Assembly (NCBI RefSeq): GCF_002954265.1
Contig: NZ_PPSL01000002.1
Location: forward strand, 620,001 to 684,000
DNA from: Flavipsychrobacter stenotrophus
GTDB lineage: Bacteria > Bacteroidota > Bacteroidia > Chitinophagales > Chitinophagaceae
DNA: 64,000 bases
Direction of reading: 5' to 3'
The translations under genes were made by a program, and so were the position numbers. Positions 1 to 9,810 of this stretch are shown piece by piece. Each line of letters opens with the position of its first letter. Position 1 is the first letter of the stretch. The notes beneath the pieces were generated by a model. The model saw nothing but the letters and a program-made list of their open reading frames with translations, was not told where the DNA came from and did no database searches.

Positions 1-2
1 TT

Positions 3-1868
3 CATGGCTTGCACAGCAATAGGGTATTGCTCATCAATGATGGTGTGCGGCAGAACGGACAGCAATGGGGCTCAGACCATGCGCCCGAGATCGATCCTTT
101 TGTAACCAATAAGATAACCGTAGTAAAGGGTGCTGCAAGCGTGCGCTATGGTGCCGATGCCGTTGGCGGTGTGGTACTGCTCGAACCCGATGATCTCCCT
201 ACAGAAAAAAGCATCAATGGCAACCTGTATGCCATAGCCGCAAGCAATGGCCATTCCAGTGCGGTATCGGGCACACTGCAGGGAGCTTTTGGCAAAAAGC
301 TGGAAGGGTTATCATGGAGAGTGCAGGGCACTTTGAAGCAAGCAGGCAATTCGTACACACGCAATTACTACCTGGCCAATACAGGCATGAAAGAAGGTGA
401 CTTTTCGGCCAATACTGCCTATAAGTGGAAGAAGTTCACTTTCAATCTATTCTATAGCCAGTACAATGCCCGCATGGGCATATTTGCCGGTGCGCAGAGC
501 AGCAGCCCGTTAGATCTTTTGGCTAAGATCATCAGCCCTACGCCATTGTCGCCTTCTTACTTCTCTTATAAGATCAACCGCAGCTATCAGAACGTAACGC
601 ATGATCTCCTCAAAGCCAATGTCAATTACAAGCTGGCCAACAATGCCAAACTGGATCTTACATTCGGCAGGCAGGAAGATCTCAGGGAAGAGTTTGACGC
701 ATCGCTGCCATACTCTACCAACCCCGATGTTCTGGAAAAGCCACAGGTAAGCTTTAAGTTGATCACTCATTCATTAGATCTGATATACACTTCAGGTGTA
801 AAGAACGGCTTCTCTGGTAGTGCAGGTCTTACCGGCAATACATCAGGCAATGTGTTTGCAGGCATCAGGTATCTTATTCCCAACTTCCGCGACTATAACG
901 GTGGCGCATTTGCCATAGAAAGATACAACTATAAGAAGTTCACTTTCGAGGCAGGCGCACGATATGACTACAGGTGGCTGCGGGTGTACCAGCGCAATAC
1001 AAATACCCTGGAGTTATTCAACACCACTTACAACTATCAGAACCTTACAGGTACCGCCGGTGCTTCTTACCGCTACAATGCTCACCTTACCTTTACCGGC
1101 AATATAGGCACTGCATGGAGAGCACCTAGCATCAATGAGATGTATATCAACGGAGAGCATTTCAGCAGCGCGACCTTTGAAGTGGGTGATTCAGGAATGA
1201 AGTCAGAACGATCAGTAAATACTACCTTGTCTGCCAACTATACCGGCGACAAATGGAGAATTACTGCCGATCTTTATTACAATAAAATCGGCAACTACAT
1301 TTACTCTATGCCTACCGGCAGAGATACGGTATTGATCAGCGGCACATTCCCTAAATTCCAGTATGTGCAGCACGATGTAAACATCAAGGGTATTGATCTG
1401 TCATTCCAGTATGATTTTGTGAAGCACTTTACTTTCCAGTCTAAGACTACCATAGTGTTGGGCTACAATGAATCTACAAATGATTACCTTATTTACATGC
1501 CTGCAAACAGGTTCCAGAATGGCATCACCTACCAGGTGCATAAGATCTGGAAACTCAATGAGCCATACATTACTGTAGAGAATGTAAGTGTCAGCAAGCA
1601 GATCAGGGTACCAACAGCTACTACCGGCGCACTTTATACTACGGCACAGGGTAACCGGGGATCAGACTTTGCACCACCTCCGGCAGGCTATACTTTGTTC
1701 AATGTAAATGCAGGTTTTACAACTCCGTTTTTACGACATTTATTGACGGTAAATGTGGGTGTTACCAACGTAGGCAATGTAGCCTACCGCGACTACCTGA
1801 ACCATTTCAGGTATTATGCAGATGATCTCGGTTCTAATTACGTACTGAGGCTCAAATATTCATTTTAA
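3..1868 (+). CDS. TonB-dependent outer-membrane receptor, 5' end outside window
   Basis: Outer-membrane receptor that imports a ligand using energy passed on by TonB. The reading frame is open from the first bases (codon at 3-5), so the signal peptide and TonB box lie upstream of the window. The visible part begins inside the plug domain (GVRQNGQQWGSDHAPEID, then VKGAASVRYGADAVGGVV), followed by about 550 residues of alternating aromatic beta strands and a terminal aromatic residue (LRLKYSF) typical of a barrel closing strand. A lipoprotein and a small barrel protein follow on the same strand with gaps of 17 and 32 bp, which suggests one operon. The ligand cannot be told from the sequence. 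Confidence 0.93.
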   Translation, partial: HGLHSNRVLLINDGVRQNGQQWGSDHAPEIDPFVTNKITVVKGAASVRYGADAVGGVVLLEPDDLPTEKSINGNLYAIAASNGHSSAVSGTLQGAFGKKLEGLSWRVQGTLKQAGNSYTRNYYLANTGMKEGDFSANTAYKWKKFTFNLFYSQYNARMGIFAGAQSSSPLDLLAKIISPTPLSPSYFSYKINRSYQNVTHDLLKANVNYKLANNAKLDLTFGRQEDLREEFDASLPYSTNPDVLEKPQVSFKLITHSLDLIYTSGVKNGFSGSAGLTGNTSGNVFAGIRYLIPNFRDYNGGAFAIERYNYKKFTFEAGARYDYRWLRVYQRNTNTLELFNTTYNYQNLTGTAGASYRYNAHLTFTGNIGTAWRAPSINEMYINGEHFSSATFEVGDSGMKSERSVNTTLSANYTGDKWRITADLYYNKIGNYIYSMPTGRDTVLISGTFPKFQYVQHDVNIKGIDLSFQYDFVKHFTFQSKTTIVLGYNESTNDYLIYMPANRFQNGITYQVHKIWKLNEPYITVENVSVSKQIRVPTATTGALYTTAQGNRGSDFAPPPAGYTLFNVNAGFTTPFLRHLLTVNVGVTNVGNVAYRDYLNHFRYYADDLGSNYVLRLKYSF

Positions 1869-1885
1869 CAACAAAAGAACTAACA

Positions 1886-2443
1886 ATGAAAAATCGATCA
1901 ATAATATTATTTGCAGCCGGTATAATGACGCTCTTCATTTGGAGCTCATGCACCAAGGCCGAGAAAAACGTCACAGAGCAGCCCACTAACGAACTGCTCA
2001 CAACAGTTCAACTAAAAGCGGTAAACACACAAGATCCTACCGATACGCCATCTGCAAAATGGGTAAGTATTCCTGGTGGATCTTTAGATACTTCAAATGC
2101 GGTGCTTTACCTGAAGAACAGCGCAGTTTACGATCTTTCGGTAATATTCCTTGACGAGTCTAAAACACCGGCAAGCGATATAACTGCAGATATAAGAGCG
2201 CGGGGCAACTATCATCTTGTATGTTTCGGCATATCAGGTGCTCTTTCACTGGGCATAGTGCCAACAGATCATGACACGAATAGCCCATCACTACCTATAG
2301 GCCTTAGAAACAGGGTTACTACAAATCTCATAGGTACCGGCAACTTAGAGGTAACACTACACCATCAGCCTAATGTAAAAAATGGCGACTGTGCACCCGG
2401 CTCTATCGATGCAGATGTAAACTTCCGTGTACACGTAGATTAA
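1886..2443 (+). CDS. lipoprotein encoded next to a TonB-dependent receptor
   Basis: A 185-residue protein with a lipoprotein signal: charged start, hydrophobic stretch, then a lipobox ending in Cys (IWSSC). The mature part looks all-beta, with the segments LTTVQLKAVNT, VIFLDESKTPASDI, LPIGLRNRVTT and LEVTLHHQPNVKNGD. This pattern resembles a Bacteroidota lipoprotein family I recall as encoded beside TonB receptors; the recollection is not checked by search. It starts 17 bp after the receptor and probably sits in the outer membrane as a receptor partner. The biochemical role is unknown. Confidence 0.75.
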   Translation: MKNRSIILFAAGIMTLFIWSSCTKAEKNVTEQPTNELLTTVQLKAVNTQDPTDTPSAKWVSIPGGSLDTSNAVLYLKNSAVYDLSVIFLDESKTPASDITADIRARGNYHLVCFGISGALSLGIVPTDHDTNSPSLPIGLRNRVTTNLIGTGNLEVTLHHQPNVKNGDCAPGSIDADVNFRVHVD

Positions 2444-2475
2444 CATTAATACCTCACCACCTAAAACAAATAAAA

Positions 2476-3246
2476 ATGAAACGCTTCTTCAACAAGTTAG
2501 CGCCCATAGCAGCTATAATGCTACTGGGCTCAGGCCATGCTATGGCACAAAAAGACACTATTCTGGTTCACGATCTCTTATTAAGAGTAAAGCCTTCTGT
2601 CTACATAGGCATTACAGGTGGAGCCAGTATGCCACTTGGCAATTTTGCCAAAACAGAATACTCCGATAGTAAGTCAGGCTTTGCTGCTACAGGCTTTAAT
2701 TTGGGCATCACCGGCACTTACATGGTCAATAAGCATTGGGGCATTACAGGCCTCGCTTCATATACGCGATATAGTTCGGCAGGACTTGAAAATATAGCAG
2801 GTGGCTTTGTAGAGTCTTTTGCCGTTGGCGACGCAACTGTCAAAGTAAAAGACGACAACCATACTTTCAGTTACCTCGCTGGTGCTGATTATTCAGTTTC
2901 GTTTTGCCATCATATATCTCTAGATCTACGTGCAATGACCGGACTGGTCCATGCACGGTTGGCAGGCTATGAAGTGCGCTTGGAAGACAATACGGATGGC
3001 ACTTTTCAGCAAAAAACAGCCAATGCCAATACTATCGGCTTCCAGGCAGGCGCCGCAGTACAATACGATTTCTGCAAGCATTTTGGTGTAGCCCTAAATC
3101 TCGACTACTACTACTCAAAACCCGACTTCACAATTGAAAACGTAAACAGAACCAACAATGCAGGACGTTTGCTCACCAGCTATAGCGAGCCGATTGCAGG
3201 CATAAACGCAAACCTTTCACTGGTGTATAAATTCGATCGATACTAA
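2476..3246 (+). CDS. outer-membrane beta-barrel protein
   Basis: A 256-residue protein with a cleavable signal peptide (MKRFFNKLAPIAAIMLLGSGHAMAQ). The rest is amphipathic beta strand with Gly/Ala-rich hairpins (SVYIGITGGASMPLGNF, FNLGITGTYMVNKHWGITG, AAVQYDFCKHFGVALNLDYYYS) and an aromatic last strand (LVYKFDRY). This matches the small OprF/OmpW-like porin-family barrels common in Bacteroidota. It follows the lipoprotein by 32 bp, is the last gene of the probable receptor operon and is followed by a strong terminator. Specific function unknown. Confidence 0.8.
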   Translation: MKRFFNKLAPIAAIMLLGSGHAMAQKDTILVHDLLLRVKPSVYIGITGGASMPLGNFAKTEYSDSKSGFAATGFNLGITGTYMVNKHWGITGLASYTRYSSAGLENIAGGFVESFAVGDATVKVKDDNHTFSYLAGADYSVSFCHHISLDLRAMTGLVHARLAGYEVRLEDNTDGTFQQKTANANTIGFQAGAAVQYDFCKHFGVALNLDYYYSKPDFTIENVNRTNNAGRLLTSYSEPIAGINANLSLVYKFDRY

Positions 3247-3270
3247 GTATCCCCCGTCCTTTAAAAAACA

Positions 3271-3303
3271 AAAGAGGTTGTCCGTTATCCGAACAACCTC
3301 TTT
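3271..3303. terminator. bidirectional terminator hairpin
   Basis: An 11-bp inverted repeat (AAAGAGGTTGT, 11-nt loop, ACAACCTCTTT) with A-rich sequence on the left and TTTTT on the right. It lies between two convergent genes (ends at 3246 and 3364), so it can stop transcripts from both sides. Confidence 0.85.
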
Positions 3304-3363
3304 TTATATTTAGAAGAATAAAGACTTCCAACTTTCTACTAAATAATTAAGCAGAGCTATCTG

Positions 3364-5670
3364 CTACTCCACAACAAAAGACTTCACAGCCTGCTCGTTG
3401 CCGGCTTCAGTCATCAGGCGGGCATGATAAACGCCCTTAGCCCATAAGCTTACATTCACATCTGCTTGTCCGTTTACCTGGCCCTGCCATACTGTTTGAC
3501 CAACAGCGTTGATAATGATCGCCTGTACATTGTTGCGGCTGCCTGCGTTTATATGCAGCATATCTGTTGCCGGAACCGGATACAACTTCACATCGCTTGC
3601 GAAATTGGCTACAGTGTTCACCGATGCAGATATCGGTAAGCCCGAATTGTAGGTAACAGTAAAGTTGCTGGCATTTACGTTAAAGAACACATTACCTGTT
3701 CCTTTCACCTTGAAGCGCACGGTGCTGCTGGTAGTTGCCGGGTTAGGCACGGTAGTACTGGCAGTACCCGTATTAGGGAATGAACCAAGATTGTATACCC
3801 AGCTATTTCCGCCGTCTACAGACATGTATATATTCACATTGGCTGCACTTATCGGCGCTGCAGTAGTACCCACTACATTCCACGTAACTGTTTGGCTGCT
3901 ACCACCTGCATAAGTAATACCTGTCGTGTTCTGGCTAGTAACTTTAAATCCTGCACCGGTATTTACTGCATTTACAGTAGTCATGTCATCAGGAAACACA
4001 AAGCAACCATGATTGTGAATAATGTCGCGGAATGTGCATTTGAACTTCATGGTACGTGCTACTGTAGGCACTTTTTCACCCTGCGCATTGTTAGTACCTG
4101 CGTTACTCAATATTCCTGATAACACCATGCTGTTCTTTGGGAATATCCTCAGCCCGTTTTGTACAGGATTGTACGACCTGAAGATAGGTCCTGTAGTAGT
4201 AGCAGCAGAAAACGTAGTCCCCGAGGTGCTCAGATCATACTCTTCCCAGCAATACAACACTACCGAGTCAGCTACCGAATCAACTGCTGTTGGTGCCAGT
4301 AACTCAAACGGTGTTAGGTAAGGAATAGAATAGGTATTGGTGAATGCCGCGTAAGAGACCAGCTTATTACCGGTAGGTGTTTTTACAGGGCAAACATCGC
4401 CTGCTGTAGAAATATACCCCTGTATAGCCAGTAAACTCTTTGCATGGAAATACGCGTCGCTATGCAGTTGTATGTTGTCAGGGTCACAGATGCCGGCATA
4501 CGCCATAATAGTAGAACCGCTGCCCGGCTCATAAGCATCCGATCCGGATCTGTTACTGAAACATGAACCATCATTGTCGTTGTTGAACGTATGCTCAGAG
4601 CCAAACTGATGCCCCATCTCGTGTGCAACAAAATCAATATCGTATCCATCGCCGGTAGGTGTGTTGCTACCTGTAACACCCTGTGCTTTAAAGCCCGCTT
4701 CACAAACTACACCCAGCAAGGCGAGTCCACCACCACCTGTGCTGAACACATGTCCTATATCATAGTTGGCATTGCCAATTGCTGCGTCACACTTGGTCTG
4801 GTTATCTGTAAGCAAATTGCCCGGGTTAGAATCATCCGGCCCATAAGGGTCGCCTGCTGTTGTGGTGAATATCAATGAATTTTCACCGCTTACAAATACC
4901 ATTGTTACAGAAAACTCACGCTCATATACTCCGTTCACACGGTTCATGGTTGTGGTCATCTTTGCCAGCGTTTGTGCTACTGTAGGAGAACCCAAGCCTG
5001 TAGCAGCCTGCGCATACTGGTGAGAGCAGCCAAGTGCCAGTTTGTATGTACGCAACTGGTAGCCATTCACAGTACGCTGCGCTAGTTTTGGCAAGCCCTT
5101 ACCTGCGAAGTCAACACTTTCACCTGCAAGGCTTTCATCATTCTTGCTTTTGAAAGTGCACTTCATTCTTTGGTCCATGGTACGTGTCTCATCATTTTTC
5201 AGATGCACCATGTAGTAACCATCATGAAAGTTATCATAAGGATCTACCATAAATGTATTGTCGCCATCAAATACCATTGCATGGAAACCATACATGGTAA
5301 AGTCTATCTTGGCAGTTATATTACGGTTGTTTACCGCTTCAGCTGTAAACGTGTTGATGTCGGGATATTGTGCAGCCAATGCTTCAGGTAGCATAGGTGT
5401 TTGCCATACCTTAAAATCGCGCATGGTGCCATCCGGCATAGGCAGTTGTATGATCTGCGCCTCATTCGGGTCGGTAGACAAAGAGAGCATCTGCAACTTC
5501 AGAGATGTCTCATTCATTGTATAGACATTATAGTTCTTTGGTTGAAAAGCCATTACGCTCTTGGCAGGTGCGTACCGTGCGTCTATTTTCTCCCACAAAT
5601 TACCTGCTTGCGAGGTGGAACAATTTAAGATGCCCGCCATTAAGGCCAGGCCCGATAAGATTCTTTTCAT
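3364..5670 (-). CDS. secreted reprolysin-like zinc metalloprotease with type IX sorting domain
   Basis: A 768-residue extracellular protease. It has a signal peptide (residues 1-22) and a pro-region to about residue 205. The metzincin zinc site HEMGHQFGSEH is at residues 350-360, giving His350, His354 and His360 as ligands and Glu351 as the general base. STIMAYAGIC around residue 390 supplies the Met-turn. A beta-rich region follows, and the last 75 residues are a type A type IX secretion domain (LYPVPATDMLHI ... GVYHARLMT ... KSFVVE). The protein should cross the outer membrane through T9SS and act on external protein. It stands alone, convergent with the receptor operon. Confidence 0.92.
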   Translation of the reverse strand: MKRILSGLALMAGILNCSTSQAGNLWEKIDARYAPAKSVMAFQPKNYNVYTMNETSLKLQMLSLSTDPNEAQIIQLPMPDGTMRDFKVWQTPMLPEALAAQYPDINTFTAEAVNNRNITAKIDFTMYGFHAMVFDGDNTFMVDPYDNFHDGYYMVHLKNDETRTMDQRMKCTFKSKNDESLAGESVDFAGKGLPKLAQRTVNGYQLRTYKLALGCSHQYAQAATGLGSPTVAQTLAKMTTTMNRVNGVYEREFSVTMVFVSGENSLIFTTTAGDPYGPDDSNPGNLLTDNQTKCDAAIGNANYDIGHVFSTGGGGLALLGVVCEAGFKAQGVTGSNTPTGDGYDIDFVAHEMGHQFGSEHTFNNDNDGSCFSNRSGSDAYEPGSGSTIMAYAGICDPDNIQLHSDAYFHAKSLLAIQGYISTAGDVCPVKTPTGNKLVSYAAFTNTYSIPYLTPFELLAPTAVDSVADSVVLYCWEEYDLSTSGTTFSAATTTGPIFRSYNPVQNGLRIFPKNSMVLSGILSNAGTNNAQGEKVPTVARTMKFKCTFRDIIHNHGCFVFPDDMTTVNAVNTGAGFKVTSQNTTGITYAGGSSQTVTWNVVGTTAAPISAANVNIYMSVDGGNSWVYNLGSFPNTGTASTTVPNPATTSSTVRFKVKGTGNVFFNVNASNFTVTYNSGLPISASVNTVANFASDVKLYPVPATDMLHINAGSRNNVQAIIINAVGQTVWQGQVNGQADVNVSLWAKGVYHARLMTEAGNEQAVKSFVVE

Positions 5671-5779
5671 CCTTTTTGTTTTGCTTGTTCTGTTTTTCTA
5701 CCCCGTAAATTACCCACTTTTCTTTATCTAATAAAAAAACATACGGCAATTGATTCAAAAATGGGGAGTTTATGACAAA

Positions 5780-5809
5780 CAAATAGCCCGGAAAAATCCG
5801 GGCTATTTG
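5780..5809 (-). terminator. terminator of the ABC transporter operon
   Basis: A perfect 12-bp inverted repeat (CAAATAGCCCGG / CCGGGCTATTTG) with a 6-nt loop lies 24 bp past the stop of the permease gene. Read on the minus strand it is followed by a short T-rich stretch. It separates this operon from the protease gene downstream. Confidence 0.8.
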
Positions 5810-5832
5810 CAATTCATATTGAAAAATGCGCG

Positions 5833-7155
5833 CTACTCTTTATACATAAACCATTTGGCCAGCTCCTTGTAGCTCGCTTTTTTGCCGTACATCAATATTC
5901 CTACCCTGTAAATCCTGGCAGCTACCCACGTAGTAAATAAGAACCCAAGCACCATCAGCACCATTGATGCTGCGATCTGCAATGGGGGCACACCAAATGG
6001 TATGCGGATCATCATGGCTATTGGAGATGTGAATGGGATCATAGACAACCAAACCGACAATGCGCTATCAGGGTTGTTAACTATCACCGACTGCGACAAA
6101 ATAATAGTAAAGATGAGTGGCATGGTAACCGGCAACATAAACTGCTGCGTCTCCGTCTCATTGTCTACGGCAGAACCTACTGCGGCAAACAACGCACTGT
6201 ACAACAGGTAGCCAAATGTGAAGTAGAAAAGGAAGCATAATACTATCTGGGCTATAGGCAGGCTTTCAAATGAATGGATCACCGCCGCTACTTTGTTAGG
6301 CTCCATCTTGTCAGCATTAGCCGTCATTGCCGTTTTAACGCCTGGCACTTGTTGTGCTGTTTGCACCTGCTGCATGGCGGCCATTTTAGACCCCACCGCA
6401 CTACCTGCAGCAGTCGACAATACGGCTGTTAAAACTATCCACAAAACAAACTGCGTGAGTCCCACCATGCCTACACCTATTATCTTTCCAAGCATCAGCT
6501 GGAAGGGTTTTACAGATGATATCATCACCTCTATTATCCTGCTTACCTTCTCTTCTATTACGCCACGCATTACCTGCGCTCCATAAAGGAACAACGATAT
6601 GTAGATCAGGAATGCACAAAAAAGCCCTATACCATATTTGGCCATCACATTTGCGTCCGTTTCGCCATTCTCACCAATTTGTTTGGGCTCCACGGTAAGC
6701 GCCGTCTGGGCATTGGCCAATACTGCAGAATCTATGTGTGCTTCACTAAGCCTGCGAGATCTTGCCACTCTCGTCAGCTCATCTTCTATCTTACCTGAGT
6801 TGATGACGCTCGGTGTGCTCTCGCCAAACAACTGTATTTTGTTCATTGTCGCAGGTACGTACAAAAGGTAGTCGTAGCCATTCTTAACAAAGGTTTTTTT
6901 GGTTGCTGCGTAGTCGGTAGCAAATGAATACTGAATGGTTTTGCTGCTCTGCAGCTTGTTGGCAAACCAGCCACTTTCGTCTACCACCTGCACCTTCTTT
7001 ACATCGCCCAGCCCTCCCTGGTTCACAGCCAGGTACACCACCAGCGACATCATACCTATAAAGAGCACAGGCACAAGAAAGGTCACCATCAGGAATGATT
7101 TCTTCATCACCCTGGTCAGGTATTCGCGCTTTATTATGAGTAATATCTTATTCAT
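5833..7155 (-). CDS. ABC transporter permease, ABC-2 / NatB-like
   Basis: A 440-residue inner-membrane subunit of an ABC-2 type exporter. One N-terminal helix (FLMVTFLVPVLFIGMMSLVVYLAV) is followed by a soluble extracytoplasmic domain of about 130 residues. A block of five to six helices follows after the marker segment YGAQVMRGVIEEKVSRIIEVM, which is typical of NatB/YhaP-like permeases. Its ATPase is encoded 38 bp upstream on the same strand. Substrate unknown; relatives export sodium, drugs or peptides. Confidence 0.9.
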   Translation of the reverse strand: MNKILLIIKREYLTRVMKKSFLMVTFLVPVLFIGMMSLVVYLAVNQGGLGDVKKVQVVDESGWFANKLQSSKTIQYSFATDYAATKKTFVKNGYDYLLYVPATMNKIQLFGESTPSVINSGKIEDELTRVARSRRLSEAHIDSAVLANAQTALTVEPKQIGENGETDANVMAKYGIGLFCAFLIYISLFLYGAQVMRGVIEEKVSRIIEVMISSVKPFQLMLGKIIGVGMVGLTQFVLWIVLTAVLSTAAGSAVGSKMAAMQQVQTAQQVPGVKTAMTANADKMEPNKVAAVIHSFESLPIAQIVLCFLFYFTFGYLLYSALFAAVGSAVDNETETQQFMLPVTMPLIFTIILSQSVIVNNPDSALSVWLSMIPFTSPIAMMIRIPFGVPPLQIAASMVLMVLGFLFTTWVAARIYRVGILMYGKKASYKELAKWFMYKE

Positions 7156-7193
7156 GGAATTTCTATTGAAGTAATATTTTGGAATGAGTTGTC

Positions 7194-8099
7194 TTATTTC
7201 TGCTTGCTTACAGCCTGTATGAATATCTCATTCATAGTGGGTATCACCTCTTCAAACTTACTGATGTTCGACAATGGCAGCATATAGTGGAGCAGGTCAT
7301 TTACTTTCCTGCCTTCCTTTATCCTAAGCGTCAGTTGGGTATGATCATCTGCAATTGTTTCCGATAGTGCGGTAAAAGGCGCATCGCTACCCACTTGAAC
7401 ACCCTGTCCTTCATACTCTATGATGTAGGTCCCGGTGCGGAACTGGTTTCTTATTTCTTTCACCTTACCATCCAGTATCTTATGCGACAGGTTAAGCAGC
7501 GCTATAGAATCACATAGCTCTTCCACACTTTCCATACGGTGGGTAGAGAAGATGATGGTTGCGCCATTGCGGTTCAATTCCAGTATCTCATTCTTGATTA
7601 TTTCGGCATTTACAGGATCAAAACCGGTAAACGGCTCATCAAGTATGATCAGTTCCGGCTCATGTATCACAGTAGCTACAAACTGCGCCTTTTGCTGCAT
7701 CCCTTTCGACAGCTCTTCTATCTTCTTTTTCCACCAGCTTTCTATCTCCAGTTTTTTGAACCACTTGCGCGCTCTCAGTTTAGCTTCTGCCTGGCTAAGT
7801 CCTTTCAGCTGCGCCAGGTACACTATCTGCTCGCCGATCTCCATCTTTTTGTAGAGTCCGCGTTCCTCGGGCAGGTATCCTATCTGGGCTATATGGTGCT
7901 GATTCAGCTTTTCTCCATTAAACAATACCTCCCCCAAATCGGGAGCGGTGATCTGGTTTATGATGCGGATAAGTGATGTTTTACCGGCGCCATTGGGGCC
8001 TAGTAAGCCAAATACCTTTCCTTTTTCTATTTCCATGCTTACACCCGATAAAGCGCGGTGCCCCGCATATTCTTTAACGATGTTCCGGATACTGATCAT
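7194..8099 (-). CDS. ABC transporter ATP-binding protein, NatA-like
   Basis: The 301-residue ATPase of the exporter. It shows Walker A (GPNGAGKTS, about residue 34), a Q-loop region near YLPEERGLYKKM, the ABC signature (LSKGMQQK), Walker B (ELIILDEPFTGFDP) and the switch His (STHRMES). The last 80 residues form the accessory domain often seen in NatA/DrrA-type exporter ATPases. It is the first gene of the two-gene operon with the permease. Confidence 0.93.
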   Translation of the reverse strand: MISIRNIVKEYAGHRALSGVSMEIEKGKVFGLLGPNGAGKTSLIRIINQITAPDLGEVLFNGEKLNQHHIAQIGYLPEERGLYKKMEIGEQIVYLAQLKGLSQAEAKLRARKWFKKLEIESWWKKKIEELSKGMQQKAQFVATVIHEPELIILDEPFTGFDPVNAEIIKNEILELNRNGATIIFSTHRMESVEELCDSIALLNLSHKILDGKVKEIRNQFRTGTYIIEYEGQGVQVGSDAPFTALSETIADDHTQLTLRIKEGRKVNDLLHYMLPLSNISKFEEVIPTMNEIFIQAVSKQK

Positions 8100-8181
8100 G
8101 AGGGGAATTTTTAGGTGTTTAAATGTGTGTTATCTATTAGTAGTGCGAGTGTTGTATTTATTACACGGGCACGGATTTTTT

Positions 8182-8616
8182 TTAAAAATACTTCAACCCA
8201 ATATCCAACGTCTTGTCTTTCCCCGAAACCGTGAATGATGATCCATTGAATTTGGGCGCACTGGTCATAGGTAAATTGTTATTAGATGCACCATAACCCT
8301 CCTTGGGGATGCCAAAGAAATTGGTATTCAATTTACCATCGCCGTTTTCGTCATGTATCACCGCTACTGCGTAAGTGCCGGGAGGTATTTTCTCAAATTG
8401 TATATTCCTCAATCCTTTCTGCGCCTTCACCACCTTACTTGCCACCGCCTTTCTTGCATCACCCGGAAATGCAGAAGCATTTGAGAACAACAAGACACAA
8501 CACACCCCGTTCGAATTTCTTACGTTATTTATATTAACGGTAATGGTCGATTGTGCCTTCGAGGAACCCCCGATCAAAATAGCTGAAATAAATAATGTCA
8601 ATATTCTGATGATCAT
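8182..8616 (-). CDS. DUF2141 secreted protein
   Basis: A 144-residue exported protein. The start at MIIRILTLF is preferred over an upstream ATG (8646) because it puts the signal peptide (to GGSSKAQ) at the N terminus. The mature part shows the DUF2141 pattern: TITVNINNVRNSNG, a short Cys pair, FEKIPPGTYAVAVIHDENGDGKLNTN and GIPKEGYGASNN. DUF2141 proteins are small periplasmic or surface beta-sandwich proteins of unknown function. Transcribed alone. Confidence 0.85.
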   Translation of the reverse strand: MIIRILTLFISAILIGGSSKAQSTITVNINNVRNSNGVCCVLLFSNASAFPGDARKAVASKVVKAQKGLRNIQFEKIPPGTYAVAVIHDENGDGKLNTNFFGIPKEGYGASNNNLPMTSAPKFNGSSFTVSGKDKTLDIGLKYF

Positions 8617-8810
8617 GATCTGCCGTTGAGGGAAGGTGAGATACACGGTAAAAATGCGAATATCCGGCTAATAAAACGAACAATGCATCTTAATTCTTTC
8701 CTAAAGATACTACGCGGTCAACTATCACTATCTTTTCACCACGCTCAAATTCAAATAGCTTTGTACCTTTAGTCCCCGCAATATAACGGAACACCTAAAT
8801 AAGAAATACT

Positions 8811-9260
8811 ATGTCTCTCGAAACAAGAGTAATGGATGACTTGAAGATAGCCATGAAGGCAAAAGACGAAGCCGCTCTGCGCACACTGCGCGCTATCAAA
8901 TCTGCAATCATCATCGAAAAGACTGCCGAAGGCGCAAGTGATGTGATCACCGAAGCGCAGGAAGTGAAGATGCTGCAAAAGCTTGCCAAGCAGCGCCGCG
9001 ATTCCCTCGAGATATTCACCAAGCAAAACCGTGAAGATCTTGCCGTAAAGGAGCGCGAGGAACTGGCCATCATAGAAAAATTCCTGCCGGAGCAAATGTC
9101 TCCTGAGCAATTACATAAAGAAATAAAGGCCATCATAGAGCAGGTAGGCGCTAAATCTCCTGCCGATATGGGCAAAGTTATGGGCGTTGCCAGCAAACAG
9201 TTGGCCGGCAAAATAGATGGAAAGGCTATCTCTGACGCGGTAAAACAATTACTGGCATAA
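8811..9260 (+). CDS. GatB/YqeY domain protein
   Basis: A 149-residue cytoplasmic helical protein of the YqeY family: MSLETRVMDDLKIAMKAKD at the start, LRTLRAIKSAI, the KQRRDSLE segment, EFLPEQMSPEQL-like and the terminal MGKVMGVASKQLAGK. It resembles the tRNA-binding tail domain of GatB. The length is the family norm. The role is unproven; a link to tRNA-dependent amidation has been suggested from the GatB similarity. The cvpA-like gene begins on the base after its stop codon. Confidence 0.93.
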   Translation: MSLETRVMDDLKIAMKAKDEAALRTLRAIKSAIIIEKTAEGASDVITEAQEVKMLQKLAKQRRDSLEIFTKQNREDLAVKEREELAIIEKFLPEQMSPEQLHKEIKAIIEQVGAKSPADMGKVMGVASKQLAGKIDGKAISDAVKQLLA

Positions 9261-9791
9261 GTGGCACTTGATGTAACCGGTCTCATCATCATCTTGTTAT
9301 TCTTTATCCGTGGGTATACCCGCGGACTCATTGTTGCGGCATTTTCAGTGATCGCTATACTCCTTGGGGTATTGTGCGCACTGAAACTGTCGCAATCTTT
9401 TGCTGCATGGCTTTTGCTCAAAGGCTACATGACATCGGCATGGGCACCTATGCTCAGTTACATCATCTTATTTGTGGGCGTGGTACTGGTAGTCAGGCTC
9501 ATTGCCAAAATGCTGCAAAAGGCGGTAGAAGGTATGATGCTGGGCACGGTAAACAAACTTGCCGGCGGGCTCCTTTACGCCTTCCTCGGCGCTGTGCTGT
9601 GGAGCTCCATCTTATGGATAGGCGGCCGCATGAACATGTTCTCTCCCGAACTTATCGCCTCATCTAAAACATACACCTGGCTCTCCGGCCTTGCACCATG
9701 GTTCTTCGGCTTTGCCGGCAATCTACTCCCCTTCGCCAAAGACGTATTCGCCAACCTCCAGCATTTCTTCGATCAGATCAATAAGAAGTAA
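9261..9791 (+). CDS. CvpA family membrane protein
   Basis: A 176-residue inner-membrane protein with four predicted helices: VTGLIIILLFFIRGYTRG, the next about residues 25-45, SYIILFVGVVLVVRLIAK, and one near LLYAFLGAVLWSSILWI. The order and the RGYTRGLI motif fit CvpA (colicin V production protein), which in other bacteria affects envelope integrity. The start is GTG directly after the YqeY stop, so translation is probably coupled. Confidence 0.88.
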   Translation: MALDVTGLIIILLFFIRGYTRGLIVAAFSVIAILLGVLCALKLSQSFAAWLLLKGYMTSAWAPMLSYIILFVGVVLVVRLIAKMLQKAVEGMMLGTVNKLAGGLLYAFLGAVLWSSILWIGGRMNMFSPELIASSKTYTWLSGLAPWFFGFAGNLLPFAKDVFANLQHFFDQINKK

Positions 9792-9810
9792 CGGAAAGTC
9801 CGAACGCACC